Shown here: positions 24,673 to 33,220 of the stretch, piece after piece
Position numbering within the stretch: position 1 is the first letter of the stretch
Layout: each line of letters starts with the position of its first letter
NCBI GenBank assembly: GCA_014191855.1
Contig: BJHF01000060.1
Coordinates: forward strand, 1-39,522
Direction of reading: 5' to 3'
DNA from: Deltaproteobacteria bacterium
Lineage (GTDB): Bacteria > Myxococcota_A > UBA796 > SXON01
DNA: 39,522 nucleotides
Notes under the pieces: model-generated
What the model was told of the DNA's origin: nothing
What the model saw: only the letters and a program-made list of their open reading frames with translations
Databases searched by the model: none
Program-made: the position numbers and the translations under genes

Positions 24673-26289
24673 ATGAGCTACGACATCCTGATTGTGGGCG
24701 GCGGCATCGTCGGGGCCGGCGCCGCGCGGGACGCGGCGATGCGCGGTCTAAAGGTCGCGCTCGTGGAGCAGCGGGACCTCGCCTACGGCACCTCCTCGCG
24801 CAGCTCCAAGCTCGTGCATGGCGGGCTGCGGTATCTTGAACAGCGGGAGTTCTCCCTGGTGTTTGAAGCCGTGTCCGAGCGGCGGGTGCTGATGGAGATC
24901 GCCCCACACCTCGTCAACCCGCTCGGCTTCTTGTTTCCGGTGTATCAAGGCGCGAAGTTCGGCCCTTTCACCCTGAACATCGGCATGTGGATCTACGACG
25001 GGCTCTCGCTGTTCCGCTCCCCGAAGATCCACAAGAACCTCAAAGCCCGCGAGGTTGCCGAGGAAGAACCCTCCCTCAGCCGTGATGGCCTGCGTGGCGC
25101 CCCGCTGTACTACGACTGCTCCACCGACGATGCCCGCCTCACGCTCGAGAACGCGCTCGACGCCCAGGCTCACGGGGCGGAGCTGTTTACCTGGACGAAG
25201 GTCCAGGGTTTTCTTCGCGACGAGGCCGGCCGGATCTCCGGCGTTCGCGCCCAGGCGGCGCACGGCGGCGCGGAGATCGAGCTTCACGCACGCGTCGTCA
25301 TCAACGCAACGGGCCCGTGGTCGGATTCGGTGCGGAATCCGGACGGTTCGCGGCCCAAGCTCCTACGCCTGACCAAGGGCGTGCACGTCGTGGTGCCGCG
25401 CGAGCGCCTCCCGCTCCGCCACGCGGTCGTGTGCGCGCATCCCGACGACAAACGGGTGTTGTTCGCGATCCCGTGGGGGGACCGCACCTACATCGGCACG
25501 ACCGACACCGACTACGAAGGCGCGCCTGAGGATGTGGCCTGCTCTGCGGCCGACGCCGAGTACTTGCTCGCCTGCATGGCTCGCTATTTCCCCGGCGCGC
25601 GCCTCGGTCCCGACGACATTCTGGCCACCTGGGCCGGGCTCCGCCCCCTGATCTCCGGCGAAGGCAGCGCCTCCAGCGTGAGCCGCGAGCACGAGATCCT
25701 CGTCGACGCGGATGGCCTGATCACCATCGCCGGTGGAAAACTTACGACCTTCCGAAAGATGTCTGCCGAAGTGGTGGATCGCGCGGTCGCCATGCTGCGG
25801 CTCACCGGCGCGCTCACCAAGCCGCTCCCGGAGGCCTACACCGCTCGGCAGCCCCTCCCCGGCGCGGTCGGCTGGCCGGAGGACGACGACGCCACCCGCG
25901 TGGAGACCATGGTCAAGGAGGTCGCGGAGGTTGACGACGCGACGGCCTCCCTGCTCGTGAGCACGTACGGCACTCGGGCGATGGATGTCGTCCGGTTGAT
26001 CGCGGCCGATCTCGCGCTGGGCGCGGCGCTCTCCGAGGGGCGCCCCGAGCGCCTCGCCCAGGTGGACTTCGCCGTGGATCGGGAGGTTGCCCGCACCGTT
26101 TGTGACGTGTTGATGCGTCGCACCCAGCTCTACTACCGCGCCGCCGACCAGGGGCTCTCGGCAGCGCCGATCGTCGCGAAGCGGATGCAGCAGAAGCTCG
26201 GCTGGACGGATGAGCGCCGCGACCAGGAGATCGCGGCGTTCGAGGAGGAGGTGGCGCGGAGTCGGCGGTGGCGGCAGGGAACCGCGTAG
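24673..26289 (+). CDS. glpD: FAD-dependent glycerol-3-phosphate dehydrogenase
   Basis: A 538-residue flavoprotein that oxidises glycerol-3-phosphate to dihydroxyacetone phosphate at the membrane and passes electrons to quinone. The dinucleotide fold opens with ILIVGGGIVGAGAARDAA (residues 5-22), followed by the family block SSRSSKLVHGGLRYLEQ. Later blocks are VVINATGPWSDSVR, IPWGDRTYIGTTDTDYEG, WAGLRPLI and IAGGKLTTFRKMSAEVVD. The C-terminal helical domain (VDFAVDREVARTVCDVLMRR) is complete. Length matches GlpD. The gene stands alone: no glpK or glpF is visible, and the neighbours on both sides run in the opposite direction. The stop codon lies 5 nt from that of the convergent small lipoprotein gene. 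Confidence 0.95.
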   Translation: MSYDILIVGGGIVGAGAARDAAMRGLKVALVEQRDLAYGTSSRSSKLVHGGLRYLEQREFSLVFEAVSERRVLMEIAPHLVNPLGFLFPVYQGAKFGPFTLNIGMWIYDGLSLFRSPKIHKNLKAREVAEEEPSLSRDGLRGAPLYYDCSTDDARLTLENALDAQAHGAELFTWTKVQGFLRDEAGRISGVRAQAAHGGAEIELHARVVINATGPWSDSVRNPDGSRPKLLRLTKGVHVVVPRERLPLRHAVVCAHPDDKRVLFAIPWGDRTYIGTTDTDYEGAPEDVACSAADAEYLLACMARYFPGARLGPDDILATWAGLRPLISGEGSASSVSREHEILVDADGLITIAGGKLTTFRKMSAEVVDRAVAMLRLTGALTKPLPEAYTARQPLPGAVGWPEDDDATRVETMVKEVAEVDDATASLLVSTYGTRAMDVVRLIAADLALGAALSEGRPERLAQVDFAVDREVARTVCDVLMRRTQLYYRAADQGLSAAPIVAKRMQQKLGWTDERRDQEIAAFEEEVARSRRWRQGTA

Positions 26290-26294
26290 GCACG

Positions 26295-26561
26295 CTACTC
26301 GTCGTTCGAGTCTGGGCCCGCATCCACCCATTCCGCGCGCCGGCACACCGGCGCGGGCTTGCTGGTGCCCGGGCAGCACAGGAACAACTCGACGTCGAAC
26401 GCGCGCCCATCCCCCGTCACGCGCACCCAGGAGCAATTGGACGTCGCTGCGTCCTGAATTTCTGGGGCTCCGATGGGTGGCAGCGGCAGGGCCACGAACT
26501 TGGCGCAGCCGGTTGTCATCGTTGAAAGCGAGAGAACAAGGGGTACGGTGAGTCGGAACAA
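26295..26561 (-). CDS. Small cysteine-rich lipoprotein with a TTG start
   Basis: No ATG start fits this frame well, but a TTG at 26561 has GGAG 5 nt upstream and yields a clean lipoprotein signal: FRLTVPLVLSLSTMTTGC, acylated cysteine at 19. The product has 88 residues. The mature part has four further cysteines (SNCSW, FLCCPG, PVCRR) and an acidic end (DAGPDSNDE). I recognise no family. The first Met in the frame is inside the signal sequence, and starting there would destroy it. It converges on glpD. Confidence 0.6.
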   Translation of the reverse strand: MFRLTVPLVLSLSTMTTGCAKFVALPLPPIGAPEIQDAATSNCSWVRVTGDGRAFDVELFLCCPGTSKPAPVCRRAEWVDAGPDSNDE

Positions 26562-26566
26562 CGGGT

Positions 26567-26570
26567 CTCC
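26567..26570 (-). promoter_or_regulatory. Ribosome binding site (GGAG) supporting the TTG start
   Basis: GGAG with a 5-nt spacer before TTG at 26561. It is the main reason for choosing this unusual start codon. Confidence 0.5.
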
Positions 26571-26620
26571 GGGGCGCCGCGACGGGTATCCGCATTGTCG
26601 CGACAGGTCAACCCACTCGA

Positions 26621-28063
26621 TCAGTGGGCCTCCGGTCTGCCCTCCCTCCGAAACACCCGCTCCCCCACCCGGGTCCACCCCTTCAAGGGAAACTCCGCAG
26701 CCCGCACCGTCCCATTCTCGAAGTCGGCCGGCGCCGCCAGCGCCCACTTGAAGCCGTATTGCTCTACCAGCGGCGCAAGGTCGGCGCCCCGGGCCATGAT
26801 CGCGCCCGGGTAGCCACACCGCGCCTCCACGCCCACGGGATCGTAGGACAACAGCGGTTCACCTTTCGGAACCATCGAGAGTGCCTCACAGTCGGCCAGC
26901 CCCGGGAGCCGCACCTCCTCGTACTTCCGCCCCATCAACGCGCTGCTCACGAACGCCGCCACCACCAGCGTTCCCGGCAGGAACCAAGGGTGGTACCGCT
27001 TCGTGAGGTTGCCCGCGCCAACCGCGCCGAGCGCGCACATCGGCACGAACAGCGCCGCGCCGCTCCGGTACACGGAGCCCTCGGCCGCGATGGCGGGCAC
27101 GAGCATGTGGATGATCGGCGGAAAACAGAGGGCGTAAGCGAGCAGGGGCCAGAGCCCACGGTCCTGTCGCCGCTTCAACCACTCCAAGAGCGCCGGCCAG
27201 ATCAGCACGCCGCCGCTCACGATGAACGCGACGGTGAGCATCGAGGGCACGTGCTGCACCATGAACGCGAAGCGCTCCACGACCGTCGGCACATGCGGCT
27301 CACTCGTGGTCAGGATCTCGGACAGCCGCAGGCTTCCCGCGACCCGCGCCCTCATCCCAAGCCAGCCTTCGCCGCCCACGATCCAGCAGCGCATCGACCA
27401 CGCCGCAAACGCGCCAAGGCCGGCCAGCGCCACCGGCCAGCCGCGTCGTCCCGGCCAGGCGAGGGCTGCCGCAATGCCGAGGATGAAGCCGTCTCCCCGC
27501 GTAACGGCGACCGCGGCCACCAGCGCGAGGGTGATGGACAAGCGCTGCGAAGCCGCCAAAAACGCGGCGCCGCCAAGGAGCCCGTACAAGGCGATGGAAT
27601 CGGGCGTCGTGACCGTACGAACGTAGCCCCCGGCTGACACCGCGATCAACCCGGCGCACCACCGGATCGCCGTCGACGCTTCCAGGCGCGCGGCCCAGAA
27701 CCACGCCAGCGGCGCCCAGCCGGCTGCGAGCAGACACGCGCAGAGCTGGGTGGCGGGCCAGGGGTTGCGGGGGGCCAGCGACACAAAGGGCACGAGAACG
27801 CGGCTTGGGAGCGGCATCCAGTGTAGGTCGGCGGCGTGGCGCAGCTCCGGTGGGAGCCAGCCCAGGTTCCACACCGCGTCCGTCACGGCACCGTCGCCTT
27901 CCGCGATGTGCCTCGCCACCGACAGGTAGTAGGCGGGGTCCCAGTCGCCAGGCGCAGACACGGTGCTCGCCCAGTAGAAGTGCCAGAGCAACGCCAGCAG
28001 ATAGAGCATCTTCGGTGGCGTCGGGTCGAGGGGGTGTGCGGCCACGGGGGAATGTAGCCCCAT
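26621..28063 (-). CDS. Multi-spanning membrane protein, GT-C glycosyltransferase-like
   Basis: About 480 residues with roughly ten membrane helices. After the first helix (LYLLALLWHFYWAS) comes an external-loop motif, GDWDPAYYLSVARHIAEG, similar to the acidic first loop of ArnT/PMT/DUF2029-type enzymes that transfer sugars from lipid carriers. The soluble tail (about 100 residues) is periplasmic-like and ends in GRPEAH. The start could be the ATG at 28063, used here, or the ATG at 28009 directly before the first helix. The sugar and acceptor are unknown. The gene diverges from the ABC permease operon; the short gap must contain both promoters. Confidence 0.6.
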   Translation of the reverse strand: MGLHSPVAAHPLDPTPPKMLYLLALLWHFYWASTVSAPGDWDPAYYLSVARHIAEGDGAVTDAVWNLGWLPPELRHAADLHWMPLPSRVLVPFVSLAPRNPWPATQLCACLLAAGWAPLAWFWAARLEASTAIRWCAGLIAVSAGGYVRTVTTPDSIALYGLLGGAAFLAASQRLSITLALVAAVAVTRGDGFILGIAAALAWPGRRGWPVALAGLGAFAAWSMRCWIVGGEGWLGMRARVAGSLRLSEILTTSEPHVPTVVERFAFMVQHVPSMLTVAFIVSGGVLIWPALLEWLKRRQDRGLWPLLAYALCFPPIIHMLVPAIAAEGSVYRSGAALFVPMCALGAVGAGNLTKRYHPWFLPGTLVVAAFVSSALMGRKYEEVRLPGLADCEALSMVPKGEPLLSYDPVGVEARCGYPGAIMARGADLAPLVEQYGFKWALAAPADFENGTVRAAEFPLKGWTRVGERVFRREGRPEAH

Positions 28064-28106
28064 TCTGGCCTTGCCCCGCCCCGCGAGCCGGCTACCTTCG
28101 CGCCCC

Positions 28107-28880
28107 GTGCGTAATGCCTTCGCCATCGCCCGCCGTGAGCTGGGCGCCTACTTCGATTCCCCACTCGCCTACGTGATCGTGCCCATCTACGTGGTGCTCG
28201 TCGGCGGCTTCGCCTTGTGGTTCGACGATATCTTCGCGGCCGGCGTCGTGAGCATGCGCGGCGTCTTCTTCTGGTCCGCCCTGTTTTTGGTGCTGCTCGT
28301 CCCAGCCATCACCATGCGGCTGTTCTCCGAGGAGTACCGCACCGGCAGCATCGAGATGCTCAGCACCCTCCCCATCCGGGAAGAGGATCTGGTAATCGGG
28401 AAGTTCCTCGCAGCGGCGGCGCTTGTCTCTGTCGGGATCCTGTGCACCCTCACCTATCCGCTCACGATGGCGGTGCTGGGCGTGCCGGAGTCCGTCGCGA
28501 GCGAGTCGCCGTTCCTGGTGCGGCTCGTGAACGAGAGCGGGCTCGACCTCGGGGAAGTCGCCTGCGGGTACGTCGGCCTGCTGCTGTTGGGCGCCGCAAT
28601 CGCCGGGATCGGCACCGGCGTGTCGGCCCTCACGAGCTCGCAGATCGTCGCCTTCCTCGGCGCGCTCCTCGTCTCCCTGTTCCCGTTCATGCTGGGGATG
28701 TTCCTCGACAAGGTGCCGGCCGACCTCGTTCCGCTCGCGCAGTACCTGTCGCTCGACTACCACTTCGACAACCTCGCGCGCGGCGTGCTCGACACGCGGG
28801 ATCTGGTGTTCTACGGCGCCGTCATCGCCCTCGGCCTCCACGTCGCCGTACACGCGCTCGAACGCCGGAGACTCACCTGA
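28107..28880 (+). CDS. ABC-2-type permease (GldF-like)
   Basis: Starting at GTG 28107 gives 257 residues, which fits the family beginning (RNAFAIARRELGAYFDSPLAYV); a TTG 12 codons upstream is less likely. Six membrane helices are visible. The motif MRLFSEEYRTGSIEMLSTLPI after the second helix is the hallmark of GldF/NosY-type ABC-2 permeases. It should sit in the inner membrane with an ATPase and the GldG-like partner. The ATPase gene is not in the window. The stop codon overlaps the next start codon by one base (TGATG), so translation is coupled. Confidence 0.88.
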   Translation: MRNAFAIARRELGAYFDSPLAYVIVPIYVVLVGGFALWFDDIFAAGVVSMRGVFFWSALFLVLLVPAITMRLFSEEYRTGSIEMLSTLPIREEDLVIGKFLAAAALVSVGILCTLTYPLTMAVLGVPESVASESPFLVRLVNESGLDLGEVACGYVGLLLLGAAIAGIGTGVSALTSSQIVAFLGALLVSLFPFMLGMFLDKVPADLVPLAQYLSLDYHFDNLARGVLDTRDLVFYGAVIALGLHVAVHALERRRLT

Positions 28881-30481
28881 TGCGTCGGGTGCTCCTCGGC
28901 AACGCCACGCTGCAGATGGCGCTGACCATCGTCATCGTCATCCTCGCGAACCTGTGGGTGTCGAGCCACTTCTTCCGGGTCGACCTGACGGAGGATCGGC
29001 TCCACAGCCTCGACGAAGCCTCAAAACAGATCGTCGGCACGCTGGATCGTCCGCTCACCGTCCGGGTGTACTTCACGCGGGGCCTTGAGGCGCCGTACAA
29101 CAACCATGAGCAGGCGGTAACGGACAAGCTGGAGGAGCTGCGCGCCTACGCCCACGGCAAGCTGCAGTTCACCTTTGTCGATCCGGCTGGCGACAAAACG
29201 ATCGTGGAAGAAGCCCAGAAGTACGGGCTCACCGCGTTGCAGTACACCGTTCGGCAGCAGGACCGCGCGGAGCTGCGCACGGTCTGGATGGGCGCCGTGC
29301 TGATCTACGGCGATCGCACGGAGGTAATCCCCGCGCTCACCAACCTCGCGAGCCTGGAATACGAGCTGGTGGCGGCGGTGCACCGCCTCACGCAGAAGGT
29401 GAAGGACCGGCCGATCGTCGCCTATTCGATCGGGCACGGTGAGCCGGACCTCTCGAAGCCCGATGGCCCGATGCGGGCGTTGGTCGAAGGGATTGGTCGC
29501 AAGGTGTACCTCGTGCCGGTGGAGCTCGGCGGCGTGGGGGAGCTCGCCGAGGAGGTGGACGCGCTGTTGGTCATCGGCCCGCAGAAAGCGCTCAACGAAC
29601 GTGCGCTCTACCAGATCGACCAGTTCGTGATGCGCGGCGGCGCAACCGCGGTGTTCGTCACCGCCACGCGGCCGGACATGCGAACGCTCCGCACGGAGCG
29701 GGTGAACAGCGGCCTGGAGCCCCTCATTGGGAGCTGGGGCGTGCAGGTGAACCGCGACTCGGTGATCGACCGCGTCGCGAACGGCGCGATGCGCTTCCCG
29801 GTGAAGTCGGGCAACAAGGTGGGGAGCAAGGAGATCAACTACCCGCTGATCGTGAAAGCGACCGACCTCTCCCAGGGCTCAGTGCTCACCGCGGGGATCG
29901 ACAGCTTGCTCGTGCCCTTCGCGGCGTCGCTGGAGGTGGGGACGACCCTGCCCGAAGGCGTGCGCGCCGAGGTGCTGGCGCGGTCGTCCGGGTCCTCGGG
30001 TTCGCTCCCGGCGCTCAAGGAGCTCGATCCGGCCCAATTCTCCACGGTGATCCTCGGCGAAAAGCGGGGTCCGTTCTCGCTGGTGGTGGCGCTCACGGGC
30101 GCCTGGCGCAGCTTCTTCGAAACGCGCGGCGTGCCCCAGGGGAGCCCGGACGTGCCCGACGAACAAGATGGCATGGGGCCCGACACGCCGTTTGCCGCCG
30201 AAGGTGCGCCCACCCGGCTCCTCGTGGCGGGGAGCGCCGATGTCGTGGCGAACAACCCCACGTTCATGCTCAACGTGTGCGACTGGCTGGTGCAGGACGA
30301 GGCGCTGATCACCATCCGCAGCAAAAGCGCCACCGTGCCGACGTTTGCAGCCACCACGCCGGGGGAGCGCTCCGGATGGCGGGCGTTCAACCTGCTCGCC
30401 GGGCCGGTGGTGCTGCTCGCGCTGGGCGGGCTGCGGCAGGTGTGGCTGCGTCGCCGCGCCGCCGCCCGGAAAGCCGCATGA
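28880..30481 (+). CDS. GldG-like ABC-transporter accessory protein
   Basis: A 533-residue protein. One membrane helix at about 10-32 is followed by the family beginning VDLTEDRLHSLDEASKQIV and a large extracytoplasmic region (LTVRVYFTRGL, VAYSIGHGEPDL, VDALLVIGPQKAL, YQIDQFVMRGG, a typical GldG/ABC_transp_aux pattern). A second helix near the end (FNLLAGPVVLLALGGLRQVWL) leads to a basic tail. With GldF and an ATPase, such proteins support gliding or protein export in Bacteroidota; in Myxococcota the same gene set occurs without a settled function. Coupled on both sides: TGATG with the permease gene and ATGA with the next gene. Confidence 0.85.
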   Translation: MRRVLLGNATLQMALTIVIVILANLWVSSHFFRVDLTEDRLHSLDEASKQIVGTLDRPLTVRVYFTRGLEAPYNNHEQAVTDKLEELRAYAHGKLQFTFVDPAGDKTIVEEAQKYGLTALQYTVRQQDRAELRTVWMGAVLIYGDRTEVIPALTNLASLEYELVAAVHRLTQKVKDRPIVAYSIGHGEPDLSKPDGPMRALVEGIGRKVYLVPVELGGVGELAEEVDALLVIGPQKALNERALYQIDQFVMRGGATAVFVTATRPDMRTLRTERVNSGLEPLIGSWGVQVNRDSVIDRVANGAMRFPVKSGNKVGSKEINYPLIVKATDLSQGSVLTAGIDSLLVPFAASLEVGTTLPEGVRAEVLARSSGSSGSLPALKELDPAQFSTVILGEKRGPFSLVVALTGAWRSFFETRGVPQGSPDVPDEQDGMGPDTPFAAEGAPTRLLVAGSADVVANNPTFMLNVCDWLVQDEALITIRSKSATVPTFAATTPGERSGWRAFNLLAGPVVLLALGGLRQVWLRRRAAARKAA

Positions 30482-31809
30482 TGTTCACCCGCAAGAGCAC
30501 GGTAATGCTCGCGATCGCGGCGCTGCTGGTGGTGCTGAACCTCCTCGATCTGCGCCCACCGGAGGCTTCCGGCGAGGCCCTCCCGGCCCTGCCGACCCTC
30601 GACGTGGCGACCGTGACCAAGCTCACGATCGGCGACCAGATCAACCTGCTCACCATCGAGCGCACCTCAGCGGATGCGCCGTGGCAGATCGTGGCGCCGC
30701 TCAAATACCCGGCGGACGAAGCCGTGGTCAAGGCGTTCGTCAAGGCGCTGAGCGCCGGGGTGCCGATGGACACCCAGGTGGACGAGGGCCACCTGGAAGA
30801 CTACGGCGTAGACGACCAGCACGCCCTGCGCGCCGAACTCTACACCGGCGGGGACACGCCAGCCCTGGCGTTCATCGTCGGGAAAACCGCGGGCCCCGAC
30901 AGCGCGTTCGTGCGCCTCCCCGACAGCGACGTGGTGTACCGCGCCGCCGTCGGCTCGCGTTCGCGCTTCGAGCGCGCGGCGGGGGACTGGCGCGACAAGG
31001 GCGCCCTCACGATCGAGCGAGAGGACGTGCGCCAACTCAGCCTCGTTCGCGGCGAAGAAACCCTGTTGTTCACGCGCGGGGCCAGCCCGGGCAACGACGA
31101 GAAGGGCGCTCCGCTGCCCGGCGAATGGTCGCTCGCGAACGCGGCCTCGCCGGTAGACACTGAGAGCGTGGAGTTGCTGGTCTACACGTTGAGCCGCATT
31201 CGGGCGGGGGAAATCCACGCGGCGGGGTACGACGCGGGGCTTTCACCGCCCGCCGCCGTCGCGACGCTCACCCTCGCCGATGGCACCAGCCACCGACTCG
31301 TGCTCGGCGCCAAGGCCGACGAACGCGCTGCCTGGATTCAGGTGGACGATCGCCCGGAAGTGTTCCGCGTTGCCTCGAAGATCCGCGCCGCGCTGCTCAC
31401 GCCCGTCACCGATCTCCGCGACCGGCGCCTGTCGCACTTCGACCGCCTCGCCATCGACACGGCCACGTGGGTGGAGGGCAACATCACGACGACCGTGCAC
31501 TGGGATCCGGATGTGCCCAAGTGGGTCGTTGTGCAGCCGGAGAACACCGCGATCGACCAGCGCTCCGTCGCCGCGGCCGCGGGGGCCCTCGCACAGCTTC
31601 GCGCCGCCGCGTTCGCCCCGGATGCGACGTTCACGCCGAGCGGCACCTCCGCTCGCCTCGTGATGCGGGATGGCACCCGCTGGCAGCTCGATCTCGCCGT
31701 ACCCGAGGGGGAGGGCCAGCTCGTGCGCGCCAAAGTTTCGGGCCGGGCCGAGCTTTTCCTGCTCGACGCCCGCCTCGTCGCCCAGCTCCGTAGCGCTTTC
31801 GGGCGCTGA
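30478..31809 (+). CDS. DUF4340-type envelope protein
   Basis: A 443-residue protein with an N-terminal membrane anchor (TVMLAIAALLVVLNLLDL). The exported part has the repeating beta pattern of DUF4340 proteins: KLTIGDQINLLTIERT, WQIVAPLKYPADEAVVKAFV, LEDYGVDD, then a second and third similar unit (LTLADGTSHRLVLG, WVVVQPENTAIDQRSVAAAA). These proteins regularly follow GldF/GldG-like genes and presumably complete their complex. Two ATGs in a row lie at 30478 and 30481; the first overlaps the previous stop codon and is used. Confidence 0.85.
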   Translation: MMFTRKSTVMLAIAALLVVLNLLDLRPPEASGEALPALPTLDVATVTKLTIGDQINLLTIERTSADAPWQIVAPLKYPADEAVVKAFVKALSAGVPMDTQVDEGHLEDYGVDDQHALRAELYTGGDTPALAFIVGKTAGPDSAFVRLPDSDVVYRAAVGSRSRFERAAGDWRDKGALTIEREDVRQLSLVRGEETLLFTRGASPGNDEKGAPLPGEWSLANAASPVDTESVELLVYTLSRIRAGEIHAAGYDAGLSPPAAVATLTLADGTSHRLVLGAKADERAAWIQVDDRPEVFRVASKIRAALLTPVTDLRDRRLSHFDRLAIDTATWVEGNITTTVHWDPDVPKWVVVQPENTAIDQRSVAAAAGALAQLRAAAFAPDATFTPSGTSARLVMRDGTRWQLDLAVPEGEGQLVRAKVSGRAELFLLDARLVAQLRSAFGR

Positions 31810-31890
31810 CCCAGCGGCGAAAAAACCTGCCGCAACGATCCGAATAGAAGAGCGGGAAGAACGTAGCAGGCGCACTTCGCGGAGCCTTTC

Positions 31891-33162
31891 ATGTTCGCGC
31901 CCATCTCCTTCATCCTCGCCTTCGCCGCCTCCCCGGCGTTGGCCGCCGATGAATCGGTCGTTTCCGACTCTGCCGAGTCCGTGTCCGCGCTTGTCGGCAA
32001 TGGGGATGCGGCCGGTAAAAAGAAGGCCAAGGCCGCCAAGGGCGATGCGAAGAAGAGCAAGGAGGCGGCGCCCACCACCGCGCCGAAGTCGGAAGGCCCT
32101 GCGCAGAACGGTAGCTCCAGCGCTCCGGGAAAGGCGGCTTCGCCCGCCGGCAGCGATCGTACGGGTCCTGCTGCGTCCGGGAAGCAGGGTTCAGAGGCTC
32201 GATATCGCCCGGACAACCAGCGCCCCGCCAGCAACACCTCCGCCGCCCGGGAGTCCAGCTCCGGCCATGAGCCCGCGAGCCATGAGTCGGCGAGCCATGG
32301 GTCGACCGAACGTCATGAATCGGCCGGTCACGCCTCAGCGGATCGCCACAGCTCCACCGGTGGGCATGTCGCGGCGGACCGGCACACCGCTGCCGCGCGC
32401 CACGCCCCGGCCACCCGAGCCCGCGCCGCCCGTCATCGCGCCGTTTCCCATGGCTACGCCTCGCACGCCTATGCCTCCCACCACGCCGCCTGGGCCGCGC
32501 ACCGTGCGCCCTACCACTGGTACGGCCCATGGCGCGCCGGGCACCCGCACTACTGGTACCACGGCGTGTTCGTGTACGGCCCGCCGGTCGTTTATGTCGG
32601 CGGTGGCGGTGGCGGAGACGACGCTGGGGGCGGCGGGGGCAGCCGCGCCAAAGAGCCGAAGCGCGAGGTGAGCCGCGCGGGCGACTGGTCGATCGGCGTG
32701 CGCGGCGGCAGCTACCTCTCCGGCTTCCAGGATGGCAGCGGCTATGGCGACGCGGGCCTCGGGATCGCGGCCCGCTACCGCCCGATCGAGCCCCTCGGCT
32801 TCGAGGTGGCGTGGACCTACCACGACGCCACCTGGTCAGGAAACACCTCACGAATCCAGCAGCCACTGATGGTGAGCGCCGAGCTGTTCGCCTTCCCGTG
32901 GTCGCGCGTGAGCCCCTACGTGCTCGCCGGCGTTACGATGACGGACCGCAACATCGCGCAGCCCTCCGTCTTCGGCCAAACCTTCGCCACCGAGCAGGAT
33001 CTCTGGGGCCCCCACGGCGGCCTTGGCATCGAGTTCGGCCTCGGCAAAAGCGCCTCCCTCAACTTCGACGCGCGCTTCATCGGCTACGTGAACAAGCCGG
33101 TAGACGATCTCGCCCGCGCGGGCGCCGTGCAGGCAAACATGGGGTTGAACTTCTACTTTTAG
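31891..33162 (+). CDS. Outer-membrane beta-barrel protein with a His-rich domain
   Basis: A 423-residue protein. Signal peptide of about 19 residues (FILAFAASPALA). A Lys/Ser/Ala-rich, disordered stretch follows (residues about 20-120). Residues 126-224 hold 19 histidines, spaced mostly by four to six residues (ASHESASHGSTERHESAGH is typical), ending in a Trp/Tyr/His cluster. A Gly linker (about 235-260) leads to a barrel of about 160 residues with alternating strands (WSIGVRGGSYLSGF, LGIAARYRPIEPLGFEVAWT) and a final aromatic, NFYF. The His block could bind metal or sense pH; this is inference. The stop codon overlaps repeat copy 3. GGAG lies just before the start. Confidence 0.8.
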   Translation: MFAPISFILAFAASPALAADESVVSDSAESVSALVGNGDAAGKKKAKAAKGDAKKSKEAAPTTAPKSEGPAQNGSSSAPGKAASPAGSDRTGPAASGKQGSEARYRPDNQRPASNTSAARESSSGHEPASHESASHGSTERHESAGHASADRHSSTGGHVAADRHTAAARHAPATRARAARHRAVSHGYASHAYASHHAAWAAHRAPYHWYGPWRAGHPHYWYHGVFVYGPPVVYVGGGGGGDDAGGGGGSRAKEPKREVSRAGDWSIGVRGGSYLSGFQDGSGYGDAGLGIAARYRPIEPLGFEVAWTYHDATWSGNTSRIQQPLMVSAELFAFPWSRVSPYVLAGVTMTDRNIAQPSVFGQTFATEQDLWGPHGGLGIEFGLGKSASLNFDARFIGYVNKPVDDLARAGAVQANMGLNFYF

Positions 33163-33220
33163 CGATGCACGCGGCCCCTCCGCCTTCGTCAGGCGGGCGG
33201 TTTCGGTGCATCGCGGCGCC
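33162..33220 (+). repeat. Structured intergenic repeat, copy 3
   Basis: The stem here is GCGATGCAC (33162-33170) against GTGCATCGC (33206-33214), followed by GGCGCC. The bases differ from copies 1 and 2, but pairing is kept. The core shares GCGGCC and CTTCGTCAGGCGGGC with copy 2. An inner hairpin CCGCCT/AGGCGG lies at 33180-33185/33191-33196. It overlaps the stop codon of the barrel gene and encodes the last codons of the opposing MopE-type gene. Confidence 0.7.

Noticed and set aside
25363..26595. Open frame of 410 codons opposite the glpD end
   Set aside because: It is antisense to conserved GlpD blocks and shows no family pattern.
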